DNA of 64,000 nucleotides, taken from positions 20,141,917 to 20,205,916 of the forward strand of contig CM046832.1 in the NCBI GenBank assembly GCA_025618425.1, given 5' to 3'. The stretch's first letter is position 1; the number at the start of each line of letters is the position of its first letter. Below, piece after piece: positions 46,089 to 57,500 of this stretch. Position numbers and translations under genes: made by a program. The notes beneath the pieces are model-generated. The model had not been told where the DNA came from. It did not search any database and worked only from the letters and a program-made list of their open reading frames with translations. Source of the stretch: Heliocidaris tuberculata (lineage: Eukaryota; Echinodermata; Echinoidea; Camarodonta; Echinometridae).

Positions 46089-46281
46089 CAGTGGTGGATC
46101 CAGAGGGTGGAAGAGGGGGCACGTGCTCCCCCCCCCCCCCCCCCCCCGATTCTCCGCGACAAAAATCTGCCTCTGTTTTGCTTGTCAGAAAGAATGTGAA
46201 GGAGGGGGCCTGCTTGTCAGAGAATCTGGAGAAAAACGTGTGCCCCCCTCCCTAGGCCAAAGAACCCTGTATCTGCCACTG
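46089..46281. mobile_element. hAT-type miniature element
   Basis: Ends CAGTGGTGGATCCAG and inverse of CAGTGGCAGATACAGG; C run and two TGCTTGTCAGA blocks inside. Flanks match only loosely. Confidence 0.65.
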
Positions 46282-47329
46282 ATGTATTATGTGACTTAAA
46301 TGAAGCTCAATTAATTTTTAGGTCATTGCAGGTTAATTAATATTTACCAGTGCAAGCTCTAATTTACATTTAGATACCATCAAACCTAGATCCCCTCTTT
46401 AAAAAGGGGATAAATATTTACTAGGCCTACATTTCACTTGAAAAAAGACAAAAAACAAAACGAAAATATATATTATCTCTGCTTCATTATAAACGTGCCC
46501 ATTTATTTCATGATGTTTAATAATTATTGTAATCATATCCGGGTCTAGGTGTTTCATTTTAGCAAATACTTATACGCAATACCGTAAATATCTGATAAGG
46601 TTATCAATTATAAGACTAAGCTCGATTCATCCTGTGACATACTGATCGGTTCATGCACATTTTCTGACCATGGAAAAGACTTTTGCCATTTTTATGTGAC
46701 ATTTTCCTTTTCTTTGGGGTGCAACAAATGTGCCCCCATGACCCAACCCAGGCGCTACGCCACTGACCTTTTGAGCATCAATAAAGTAAAAATTGTGAAA
46801 ACTATTCAGCAGTCAAAGAAAAGGCTGATTGAAAGAATTTGTGGATACTTTGCTAACAAAATACGCGATATACCTGAACATTTGATCTTCAGGATGAATG
46901 TCATTCCAGAATGATATAATCACTGCATTCAATGAGTTTCTAAAAAAGAAAAAAAAATCAGATTCAACCTCTATCATCTTAAACAAATTTACAATCTAAA
47001 ATTTGATATAATCACTGCATTTAGATCTATAATTATGCAGTAAAAAAAAAAGAGAGAGATTCATCCTCTATTGTATAAGCAATGTAAAATTCGATGTAAT
47101 CCCTGCATTCAGTCGTATACAGTATATATTTTAAAAAGTCAGATTCACCCTTTAGTATTTTAAGCACCAAACGTACATAATTGCTTAATCCAGTATTCTG
47201 GTATGATACCTTACATAGGCGTACGTCGAAATTTTCAGAGGGTTGCAGCCCCCGCTGCTCCCTCCCCCACTTCGTAAGCCTAAGAATAAAGGTATAGTGA
47301 TCCGTATTAGGCCGACTAACTATTACCTC

Positions 47330-47625
47330 CTAGAAAAAAACTGGGGGTCATTCGTTATTTTTAAGGTTAGTTTATCCGAAGGTTCAAGATTCCGAAAATG
47401 AAATAGGGTTCGTAATTCCGAAATTGAGATGGGGTTTCGTTATTCCAATGGTTCGTAATTTTAAAAAAATAATATAGGGTTATATTACATTTTCGGAATT
47501 ATGAGCCCCATTTCATTTTCAGAATTACGAAACTTCGAAATTATGATTCTTCGAAGTAACAAACCTTCGGAACAGCTGGAACCTAATTCATTTTCGGAAT
47601 TACGAACCTTCGGCGTAACGAACCC
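47330..47625. repeat. Foldback-like repeat of TTCGGAATTACGAA motifs
   Basis: About ten copies of TTCGGAATTACGAA/TTCGTAATTCCGAA variants in both orientations, with CATTTTCGGAATTA blocks. A degenerate foldback repeat. Confidence 0.75.
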
Positions 47626-47888
47626 TCGGAAAAACGACATGTAACCTAAAAACTATCCCTTACAATTAATTCAATCTCTCATACAAGTACTAGTACTTGA
47701 GGCAACTGAATCAGGGTGTAGTCAGGGGTTAAATTTGACAGGGGCTGTTCTCCAGGAGGTATAGTTTTGCGGGATGATGGTCCAGGGGTAGTATTCATAG
47801 GATCAATAGTGATTGATGCCAAAATTTATGTTTAAAAAGAGAGAATTATTGCAAAAAGATATCGACTATATTATTATTAGTGTTGTCA

Positions 47889-48560
47889 TCTCTCACCTCT
47901 CTCTCTATCGACAATACCGTCTCCCTCTGTATGTCTATCTCTCCCTCCCCCTCTCACCTCTACCTCTCTCTCTCTTTCTTTCTCCCTCTATCGACAATAC
48001 CGTCTCCCTCTGTATGTCTATCTCTCCCTCCCCCTCTCACCTCTACCTCTCTCTCTCTCTCTCTTTCTTTCTCCCTCTATCGACAATACCGTCTCCCTCT
48101 GTATGTCTATCTCTCCCTCCCCCTCTCACCTCTACCTCTCTCTCTCTCTTTCTTTCTCCCTCTATCGACAATACCGTCTCCCTCTGTATGTCTATCTCTT
48201 CCTCCCCCTCTCACCTCTACCTCTCTCTCTCTCTCTTTCTTTCTCCCTCTATCGACAATACCGTCTCCCTCTGTATGTCTATCTCTCCCTCCCCCTCTCA
48301 CCTCTACCTCTCTCTCTCTCTTTCTTTCTCCCTCTATCGACAATACCGTCTCCCTCTGTATGTCTATCTCTCCCTCCCCCTCTCACCTCTACCTCTCTCT
48401 CTCTCTCTCTTTCTTTCTCCCTCTATCGACAATACCGTCTCCCTCTGTATGTCTATCTCTCCCTCCCCCTCTCACCTCTACCTCTCTCTCTCTTTCTTTC
48501 TCCCTCTATCGACAATACCGTCTCCCTCTGCATGTCTGTGTATTTCTCCCTCCCCCTCTC
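47889..48560. repeat. CT-rich satellite, eight copies of 83-89 bp
   Basis: TATCGACAATACCGTCTCCC recurs at 47906, 47989, 48078, 48163, 48250, 48335, 48424 and 48507. Length differences come from (CT)n. All three + frames stay open across it, producing spurious ORFs of up to 250 codons. Confidence 0.95.
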
Positions 48561-49055
48561 AATAACGTTTCAAACAAGTAAACCGTGTAAGCATTAAAGA
48601 ATTATAGCAATGACAAACAAAATTTTATTAAAAACGTCGTATCATAACGAGATAGATTTTGCAAGAGTGAAACATTTCAGTTAGGATACAAAAAAAAACA
48701 TATAATGCATTTAAAATGCATTATTTAATGTTTTGGGGCTTATACCGCCAAGTATATGCACTATCTCAGGAGAGCAAAGGTGTAACAAAGCAATACAAAC
48801 ATCAGTACAACGAAAAAAGGGACTCTGAGGAAAATCAGGGATAAAATATTTTTGAAGTACTTTGGCGAAAAGAAGAGCAAACATTACATACACATCGTTA
48901 TGAACATGTTATTGAAAATTTTTAACCATGTTTACAAAGCATTTTTCATATAAACAGTTTTTTTTTCTTTTAACTAATTAAAGATATCAATGAAAGACAT
49001 GTGATTGTGATTATTTGAATATCATAAATTTCACACAATGGCCAAAGGAACCAAT

Positions 49056-49242
49056 AACACGATAAAAACTACTTTCGAAAAATAAACTCAAGGGCAATTT
49101 CAAAGGCCTATTGTACTGCCCACAGAAATCTTGTTCGGATTACGTAATACGCCATTGTAATGTTCGCACATTTCTAAAGGTGATAGACAGAGCTATTGAA
49201 ATTGTCCTGAGTTTATTTTTCGAAAGTAGTTTTTATCGTGTT
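49056..49242. mobile_element. 187-bp hairpin element
   Basis: Arms of about 50 bp starting AACACGATAAAAACTACTTT and inverse, with only two or three mismatches. Confidence 0.85.
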
Positions 49243-50312
49243 CAATCAAATTTGTACAAATCAATCGTCTATTCGAATTCCAAAACATCAATAGTAAATA
49301 ACATAAACAAGTTCAAATTGCTATCAGTCATAACTCAACTGCAGATAATGTATGATTCCATCGGCGGTAAACTAGAATGACAACATCCCTGTCTATAAAA
49401 AACACTTAGCAAATAATTATATCAGAAGTTACACATTCTTGAAAATGAAATGATGACGCATAAAGTTAAGGAATAAACATGACAAGATAGCCATCGAAAT
49501 GGATTAATGATGTCATTAGTACTAGTAGATAATTTTGTAGATAATAACGAAGATTATTATCTATTACCTATGATAAAGCGTGTTTGTCAAACGAAAGAAG
49601 AAAAACATAAACATTTCACGAACCCGTCCATTAAAACGCACTAAAGCGGAATAGGTGAGTTGTAGAACAATGAATGGTCAAGTCTTTAGAGCAGGAACAG
49701 ATGATAATATCAAGGAGTTATCACAGAACACATACAGTCTAGGCCTAATACAGTCATTGGAAAAATTTAAAGACCACCCATACGAAATGCATTGAAGTGA
49801 AGAATTAATCACAGCAACTTATACATTGCTAAAACGGCAAGACAATGGTGCTTACACAAACGGTACACTGGCTTGACCTTTCAACACTTGAATGACAAAA
49901 CTTCTCTAAACTCTTTGTAAATGACTGTATAGCAAATCACTTTCTTAAGTTGTGATAGAAATTAAACTGAAAACAGCGAACAAATTATATGATAAACTAA
50001 GGCATATTAGGCTTAAATCTTGTTTCCTTTGTTTTCACATTCGTGTTTTGTAAGTACATCTACTATTTTGATCCCCTCATGAACGATTTAAAGGTGAATA
50101 TAATTAATTTGCTAGTCTAGGCTACTAGAATAATGGTAAGTAAATGTAATTCTTATATCATTAATGACTCCACATTAAGCAAATTGTAATAACTAAATAT
50201 CCCAAATAATCAAACATATATATATATCCTATACTCACAAGCAGGATATTGTCACTCCATGCATGTGAATATGCCTTTATGAATTGAAGCTATAACCTTT
50301 CATCACTTTCAT

Positions 50313-51062
50313 GGAGGTTCAAACAGATGGAGTCATAACAGACAGCTTCCCTTTGAAGCAAGCTTTGATGCCGCCAGCCGCCATAACAAAAATGACAAAT
50401 ATGCGCTCTCCGAAAACATTCTTCCAAACGAGGAAACAAATCAAATTCTGTTTTATTGCATAACCATGGTTAAGTACGACGGAGGATATTCTGTTATAAT
50501 GATAATTAGTTTTCGCAGACCCAAATGTAACTTCGAAAAAGTGCACATGAATGATATAACTAGGTTCAAGCGAACATATTTAGTGCCCAAAATACCAGAT
50601 TTGCGATGACAATTTTTCTTGACTGGCATCGTGTGCCCACTACTTTGGTCGGCTTTATTTCCTAGAGCCATCTTTCACGATGGTAATATATGAAATTTAA
50701 TCATCGGAATTAAGCGGGAAGGTGCTAAAATTGCCATTAAAGCGGCATACATTTGTTACACTTTTAAGGCTATATCTCAAAAAATTGTTATCCTGAGGCA
50801 GGGGAATTTCAGAATGACATCGAAATTATTTACATTGAAACTGCACATTCACTTTCTGTGTTTGTCGATTTATGAATTTAACTGCGCATCGTAAACATTC
50901 AAATGTCAAAACATCTCTAAATCTTTCCCGTTTACTTTGGCGGCATCAGACATCGCTATCAAAGAATCAAGGCAGTTTATTAATTCAATTGTACATCCTT
51001 TATAATCTGCCAGGTGTTTGCATTAATTATCGTTAGTTGAGACTCCATCTGTTTGAACCTCC
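50313..51062. mobile_element. 750-bp element with 22-bp perfect terminal inverted repeats
   Basis: Both ends read GGAGGTTCAAACAGATGGAG inward and match for 22 bases. No transposase ORF. Target duplication not clear. Confidence 0.75.
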
Positions 51063-53352
51063 TTGCTCATACTTTGAATTGATGTTTCATCAGAAATTCA
51101 GAATGCATAGATTACTCACTTTTATGCTTAATTTGCAACTCTATATTACACAGTTCTTTCAACAGCCAAAATATATTTCTCATTTACATGTAAACTGTAA
51201 CTACATATAAATCTATATCAATAAACATAATTATTAGACTCTAATGGCAAATCAACCACGATAGCAAGCTGCTTTGGGTGAGTGAAGAAAAAACATCTCA
51301 GGCACAGATAAGTGATGGTTCTTAAAAAACAATAATCAGGTGATATGTTTTTGAAAGTCAAGGTCATAACTTTCTTTTGATATCATTTTTCATCAAAAAT
51401 TAACTGATCTGTACTCTCTAATTTCAAATCACTTCATACTTACTATAATGGTTGATTTACTCTTTGATACAATAATACATGTATATATCGGAAGACAGAG
51501 CAAAGACACTTTGTCAAGGGAATTACACAAGAATCACATTTTGTTAACATTCCTACAAATCAGATAGAATGCTTTTTTTTTTCATAATTGGGAATTAATC
51601 ATGACCAATAATATTTGAATGATAAGTACTATACTTACCATCTCATCTTTGATCTTTGATAAGGCATGAAAGCACATTTGTAGCTTACAGTTAGAAAAGA
51701 AGTGTTTTACATACAGTGCTTGTCAAAAGTTTCGTCACACCCTAGATTTTGAGATGAGTTTTTACTTCACTGTCTATTCCCAACATAAAAAGCTTGTCCA
51801 GGCTCTGACAAATGGGCTAAAGGTTTGGCTTTACATACGTTAACTACATAATAATATGCATGTATGTTTCAATACATTTAGGTATGATTTACTTACGCTA
51901 TGCTTGGTCAGATACCCATACCTGCCAAAAAACGACATAACAGTATATGTCATTTTAAAATACTTTTCTATTCAAAATCAAAGGAAAAACGATAAACAAA
52001 GTACATGTATTCATTGAATTTGTCCACAGTAGCCATAGTATGGTTATTGACTTTCGAATAATGTATATTCCCTTAATGAATTCCAGAAGAATTATTACTT
52101 GAAATGTCCATTCATGTATTCTACAGTTTTCAGGGATATTGCTTAGACCTTCCCATTCAAATCATCCAATTGTATAGATGCTTTGTGCATTTCATGTATA
52201 TATTTGGGCTGCAGCTCAAAAGACAAACAGCCAATGAGATCGACAGCCAATGAGATCGACAGCCAATGAGACCAACATTTTTCTGTCTTCCCTTTGATGT
52301 ATTTCTGTCTTGTCAGTCTCATGGGCTGTTGAACTTGAGGGTCGTTGTTCTCATGGACCTTTCAGAAATTCTTTTCTATATTTTCTTACTTATTCCATCT
52401 TGTCGGTCTCACGGGCCATCAGTTTTGTGGACCTGTTTGAAATGCTGGTCTAGTGGGTCTTCGATTTCATGGGCTGTTAGTCTAATGGGTTCTACTGGGA
52501 TGACCCCTATATTACTGTCTGATTTTGAAAATTTGACCAATGGTGAGAAATGCTGAATGAACGGTTAATTATTTTTCTCACACCTAAAGTGTATGAAAAT
52601 TTTGGTACAAAAAATGAGCATGCTGTCCTATGGATTTTTGCTCCTGCAAAATGAAGAATGCAGCTGTCTGGAATAAACATGACAAATATATAAATGTATA
52701 TGGCAAGAGTATTATTGCTATATTTTAACAGCAATAACATATTTCTATTTTTCTATTTTTCAAAAATGATTATCAAACAAGAGTTAGGGCAAAAACTATG
52801 CTCTTAAATAATTGAAATAATCCTCTAGAAATTGACTACATCCCCCCCCCCCCCCCCCCCCCCCCCCCCATTTATTGTTTAAATCAAAAAAGAGATTTTC
52901 AAACATAATAGTGCAAATTCACTTGTTAATGCAAAGCTTTTCAACCTCAACTTGTACTACAAAATACCAGTATTTCTATGAAATTATAAAGATCTGGGTC
53001 GGTATCTAATAGAAATCAGAAATAAGAGTATTTTACTTTATTCAGCTAGGATAAAATAATTTGCTTACTTCATAATCAGTTGAATGTTGTGCTTACTATT
53101 TTACCCTAAGTCTAAGGAAGCTGGCTAGCAGACTAAGCACAGGGCTGGCAGAGGATCCAATGACTACAATCTGTGCATGTCTATTTAATGTAATATGTTT
53201 CATGTGCACCATTTTGAATAGTGACATAATAAATGTCATGGTGTAAGGGTGGCCTTTGATGTGATCTGAATAAGACTTAGGTCATTTTACTTAACCAAGC
53301 TAAATGCTATGTAAAATGCCGACTCAAATTGAGTACTGAATTGAATGCCAGG

Positions 53353-53507
53353 CCTGGGCCCCGTTTCATAAAACCTTTTTTCAATAACAACTGCCTCATT
53401 TCTATGACAAATTTGCTCTCAGCCAATCAGATGCAAGTATTTCTGTAGCTTACAAGTGTTATTGTAACTTGTTATTGATAACAAGTTTTATGAAACGGGG
53501 GCCCTGG
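53353..53507. mobile_element. Short hairpin element, ATTGGCTGA family (reverse core)
   Basis: Ends CTGGGCCCCGTTTCATAAAA and inverse; the core is on the minus strand (TTTGCTCTCAGCCAATCAGA at about 53412). It lies immediately downstream of the gene 3 stop codon. Confidence 0.85.
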
Positions 53508-53533
53508 TGTTTACTATTGGTATTAAAGTGCAT

Positions 53534-53927
53534 TTACACAGACGTTCCAGCTGTTCTACTAGGATCATATTCATCTAAATGCATCGTAGGTATTTTCTCT
53601 TCTTCCTCTCCTTCTTCATTTTCACCTGCATTGTTGTCAGGATGGTTTTCATCTGAATTCATCATAGGTATTTTCTCTTCTTCCTCTCCTTCTTCATTTT
53701 CACCTGCATTGTTGTCAGGATGGTTTTCATCTAAATTCATCATAGGTCTTCCCTCTTCTTCATCTCTATCTTTATTTTCACTCCTTATACCTGCATTGTT
53801 GTCAGGATGGTTTCTATTCTCTCCATGCTCTTCTTCTGCATTTGGTCGACTACGATCAGTATTGTCCCTACCATTTATGAAGTTTGCGAATCTATTCAAT
53901 TTATCATCAATCCAAATTTGGACCTTC
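53534..53927 (-). CDS. Gene 3 exon C: acidic repeat tail and stop
   Basis: 130 codons and stop. Acceptor tttcatttttag, 1-base phase that completes ATG with exon B. Repeats of about 26 residues, Asp/Glu/Asn-rich. The repeat copies are nearly identical at DNA level too, so expansion is recent. Confidence 0.7.
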
Positions 53928-54525
53928 CTAAAAATGAAAATGAAAACAGAAATGAAAACAATATATATTTGAAGTGAAAATCATCTGATACTTATCAACA
54001 TGAAATATTCACAATGCAACATTGAAACAGTGAATGCACTTTTTGCCTTTGTACTGTGAAATATCATTATTATTATTTTTAATATCATTATTATTAACAT
54101 TACTATTAGCATTAGCATTATCATCATTATTACTATCAATATTACTTTTACAACATTATTTCCTGCGTTAGAGGGAATCCTATATGGTTTATTCCGTCAC
54201 AATAGAAATTTGACGTTACCGCGAAAGGCGAATGATAACAATAGGCTGAGATTTATTTATTTATTTATTATTTATTCTGTGTTCTTTATACAGGGTGGTC
54301 TCTGCAGTACATAAAGACAGCTTTGCAAGAGAGCCCTATATTATATAAAACAATCAAAATACAATGTAGAACAATTTCAGAACAATAAGATAACAGAACA
54401 ACACAAAAAAGAATATGTTAGAAATATTAACAAGTATGAAATTGGATCACGTCTTAAATACACAACTCAAATATACATTTATAAAAACCAATAAATCCCA
54501 ACATCATACTCATTGCAGCAATATA

Positions 54526-54556
<31 letters not shown>

Positions 54557-57500
54557 AAAAACATTTTAAAAAATAGGGAAAAGGGTGTCGGCAAGGTTAA
54601 AAGTTAATGCTTAGACATTTACATTGTTTCTTGAAAGACTCAAATGATACACAAGTTTGGACATGGATAGTTAGTCTATTAACCCTTTCGAGACAATTGA
54701 CCACATTTTGTGGTTTGGCTCAATAACTTTTGATTCAGAGCTCTAAAAAATATACCAGATGCATGAGTAGAAAGAGCAAAAATTTCTGCACACACTATGT
54801 CCACTTTTGTTGTATGACCACATTGTGTTTGATGCCAGGAATTTTGAAAATGAGAATAAGCTTTAAAATCCTTAAATTGGCAACACATTGAGAGGTTCAA
54901 AATCATTGTTTTTCATCAAAATTTCGACAAAATTCCTTACCATGTATAATTACACCTTATTAGAACCATGTAGCACTGAAAGAGAAATAATTATCGTTGT
55001 TGCCAATTTGAACAAAATGTGATCAATTTAGCCCTTGAATAATTCCTGTCATGAAAGGGTTAAAAATCATTGTTCCTTGGTAGGAAAATGTTGACCTCAT
55101 AGATTCTGTACATGGTGTTAGTACAAAAAGAGGGCTGTTTGCAGCATATCTAGTAGAATAACAAATTGGTCTAGATGGGAAATAAGTTTCTTTAAATAAC
55201 TAGAATATCAATGAAGGTGATTAATAAACCCGCCGCAATGTGTGTGCCAAATTTCCTGAGCATTGCTTGAAAAATGAGGAAGTAGTGTGATATGCAATAT
55301 TTTTCTGTTTTATTGCCATATGTCATTACCATGGTAATGCAGTTTGCCACACATTGAAAAAATATGTCTTGCACATCTTTACCACAAGACCAATGAGTGT
55401 GCCAAATTTCAAGAGCATTGCTCGAAAAATGAGGAAGTAGTTCGATGTGCAAGATTTCAACCTGATTTATTGCCATAATATGCCGTTACCATGGTAACGC
55501 AGTTCTGACACATTCCAAAAATATGTCTTGCACATCTCCATCCCAAGACAAATGTGTGTGCCAAATTTCATGAGCATTGCTCGAAAAATGAGGAAGTATT
55601 TCGATGCGCAAGATTTCAACCTGATTTATTGCCATAATATACTGTTACCATGACAATGGAGTTTCCGACACATTTAAAAAATATGTCTTGCACATCTCCA
55701 TCTCAAGACAAATGTGTGTGCCAAATTTCAAGAGCATTGCTCGAAAAATGAGGAAGTAGTTCGATGTGCAATATTTCAACCTGATTTACTGCCATAATAT
55801 GCCGGTGCCATGGCAACAGTTTCCGACACATTCCAAAAGTATGTCTTGTACATCTTCATCCCTAGACCAATGTGTGTGGCGAATTTCACGAGCATTGCTC
55901 GAAAAATTAGGAAGTAGTTCGATGCGCAAGATTTCAACCTGATTTATTGCCATAATATGCCGTTACCATGGCAATGGAGTTTCCGACACATTCAAAGAAT
56001 ATGTCCTGCACATCTCCATCCCAAGACAAATGTGTGTGCCAAATTTCATGAGCTCTGCTCGAAAAATGAGGAAGTAGTTCGATGTGCAAAATTTCAACCT
56101 GATTTACTGCCATATGCCGTTGCCACAGCAACAGTTTCCAACACATTCCAAAAGTATGTCTTGTACATCTTCATCCCTAGGCCAATGCGTGTGGCGAATT
56201 TCACGAGCATTGCTCGAAAAATGAAGAAGTAGTTCGATGCGCAAGATTTCAACCTGATTTATTGCCATAATATGCCGTTACCATGGCAACAGTTTCCGAC
56301 ACATTCAAAAAATATGTCTTGCACATCTCCATCCCAAGACCAATGTCTAATATATCCCATTCAAACTTCATTTGGCGGGGGTATATTAAGGTACCCGGTA
56401 CACGATTATTGATTAATTCAAACATCATTACACTATGGTTAAACTTAATCCGTTTTTGCATGGATTGCCAATAGACCACTTCGGTAATGTATGCAAATTT
56501 TATACTTTCAAACAAAGGTTGTTCTTGACAACCTGAAAGCTTGCCGGAGGCTTGCCGGACATAGCAACAAATAATGTATGCAAACTGGATTCCAAGCATT
56601 GAGGCTCATTTATAAAAAGCAGGTTAATGGAAGAGCTCGTCACTAGGTGCTCAGAGAATATATGTGCATACATTTGTATACATTACAGAAGCGGTCTATT
56701 GAGTGTACGTAACAAAAATGTGGTTGGTGTGTATCTATCAACATTTAAAATCATTCTAGCGTATCTGTTCTGGGCCCTCTTGCATAAAAAGTTGCGATTA
56801 AACGCAATGATGAGCTATTATAAGAAAAAGATTAGGAAAAAAAAAAAAAATCAGTGTAACTAAATAGGTTTAACAAGAAAAAAAGGGATGCCAGTATTCA
56901 GGCAAAAACCTTTAATCAGATTATAATTATAAAAATTAGTGTTTTCGTGTCATTTTTCAAGTTTTGGGGAAAAAAACAGAGATAACAGAATGTGCGAAAA
57001 GAAAGAACAGAAGAGAAAGAAGGGCAGAGAGAAAACGCAGAAAGACAAGAATAGAGAAAAAAAAGAAGAAAAGGGAAATAAAAAGAAAAGATAAGAAAGG
57101 AATAGGAGAGAGGGGGAGAGAGTGAGGGGGCAGCATATTGTAAATTTGAAGAACAGCAAATTTGTTTACAAGCAGGCATTTAATACGATTATATAACCGC
57201 AATAGCTTAATAAGAAAATTTCGCAAACCCTACAAGCATTTAAAAGTTCAAAAATACATGTAATACCATATTGTAAAATGGTATTATTATTATCATGAAT
57301 GCTATGACAATATTTATTGAAATTGATAATTAATGGTGATGAAAAAACTTACTACAAATTGAAGAAAATTATTGATAAATAATTATCTCTTTGCCAATAA
57401 ATTAAGAGAGAAAGAAGAAATATAGAAAGAAATAGTGGAAGAGGAAGGAGGGAAAGGAGAAAGAGAGATGTTTTTAGCGCTGAGTTCTCCATTGTGGTAA

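Larger units (their letters stand above)
44839..53533. other. Region between the 5' end of gene 2 and the 3' end of gene 3
   Basis: The promoter of gene 2 should lie just right of 44838, but no clear core element is visible. The stretch otherwise holds miniature elements, the CT satellite, inverted repeats and a 28-base C run (52842-52869). AGCCAATGAGATCGAC is repeated three times near 52230-52272. No coding exon is supported. Confidence 0.45.

Noticed and set aside
47813..48597. Three overlapping + strand ORFs of 164-250 codons
   Set aside because: They run through a CT-rich satellite that lacks stops in any + frame; no splice signals or domain features.
53534..53899. Treating the acidic 121-codon ORF as a complete single-exon gene
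   Set aside because: Coding frame extends left of the first Met to an acceptor at 53928 and matches the phase of exon B; more likely a terminal exon.
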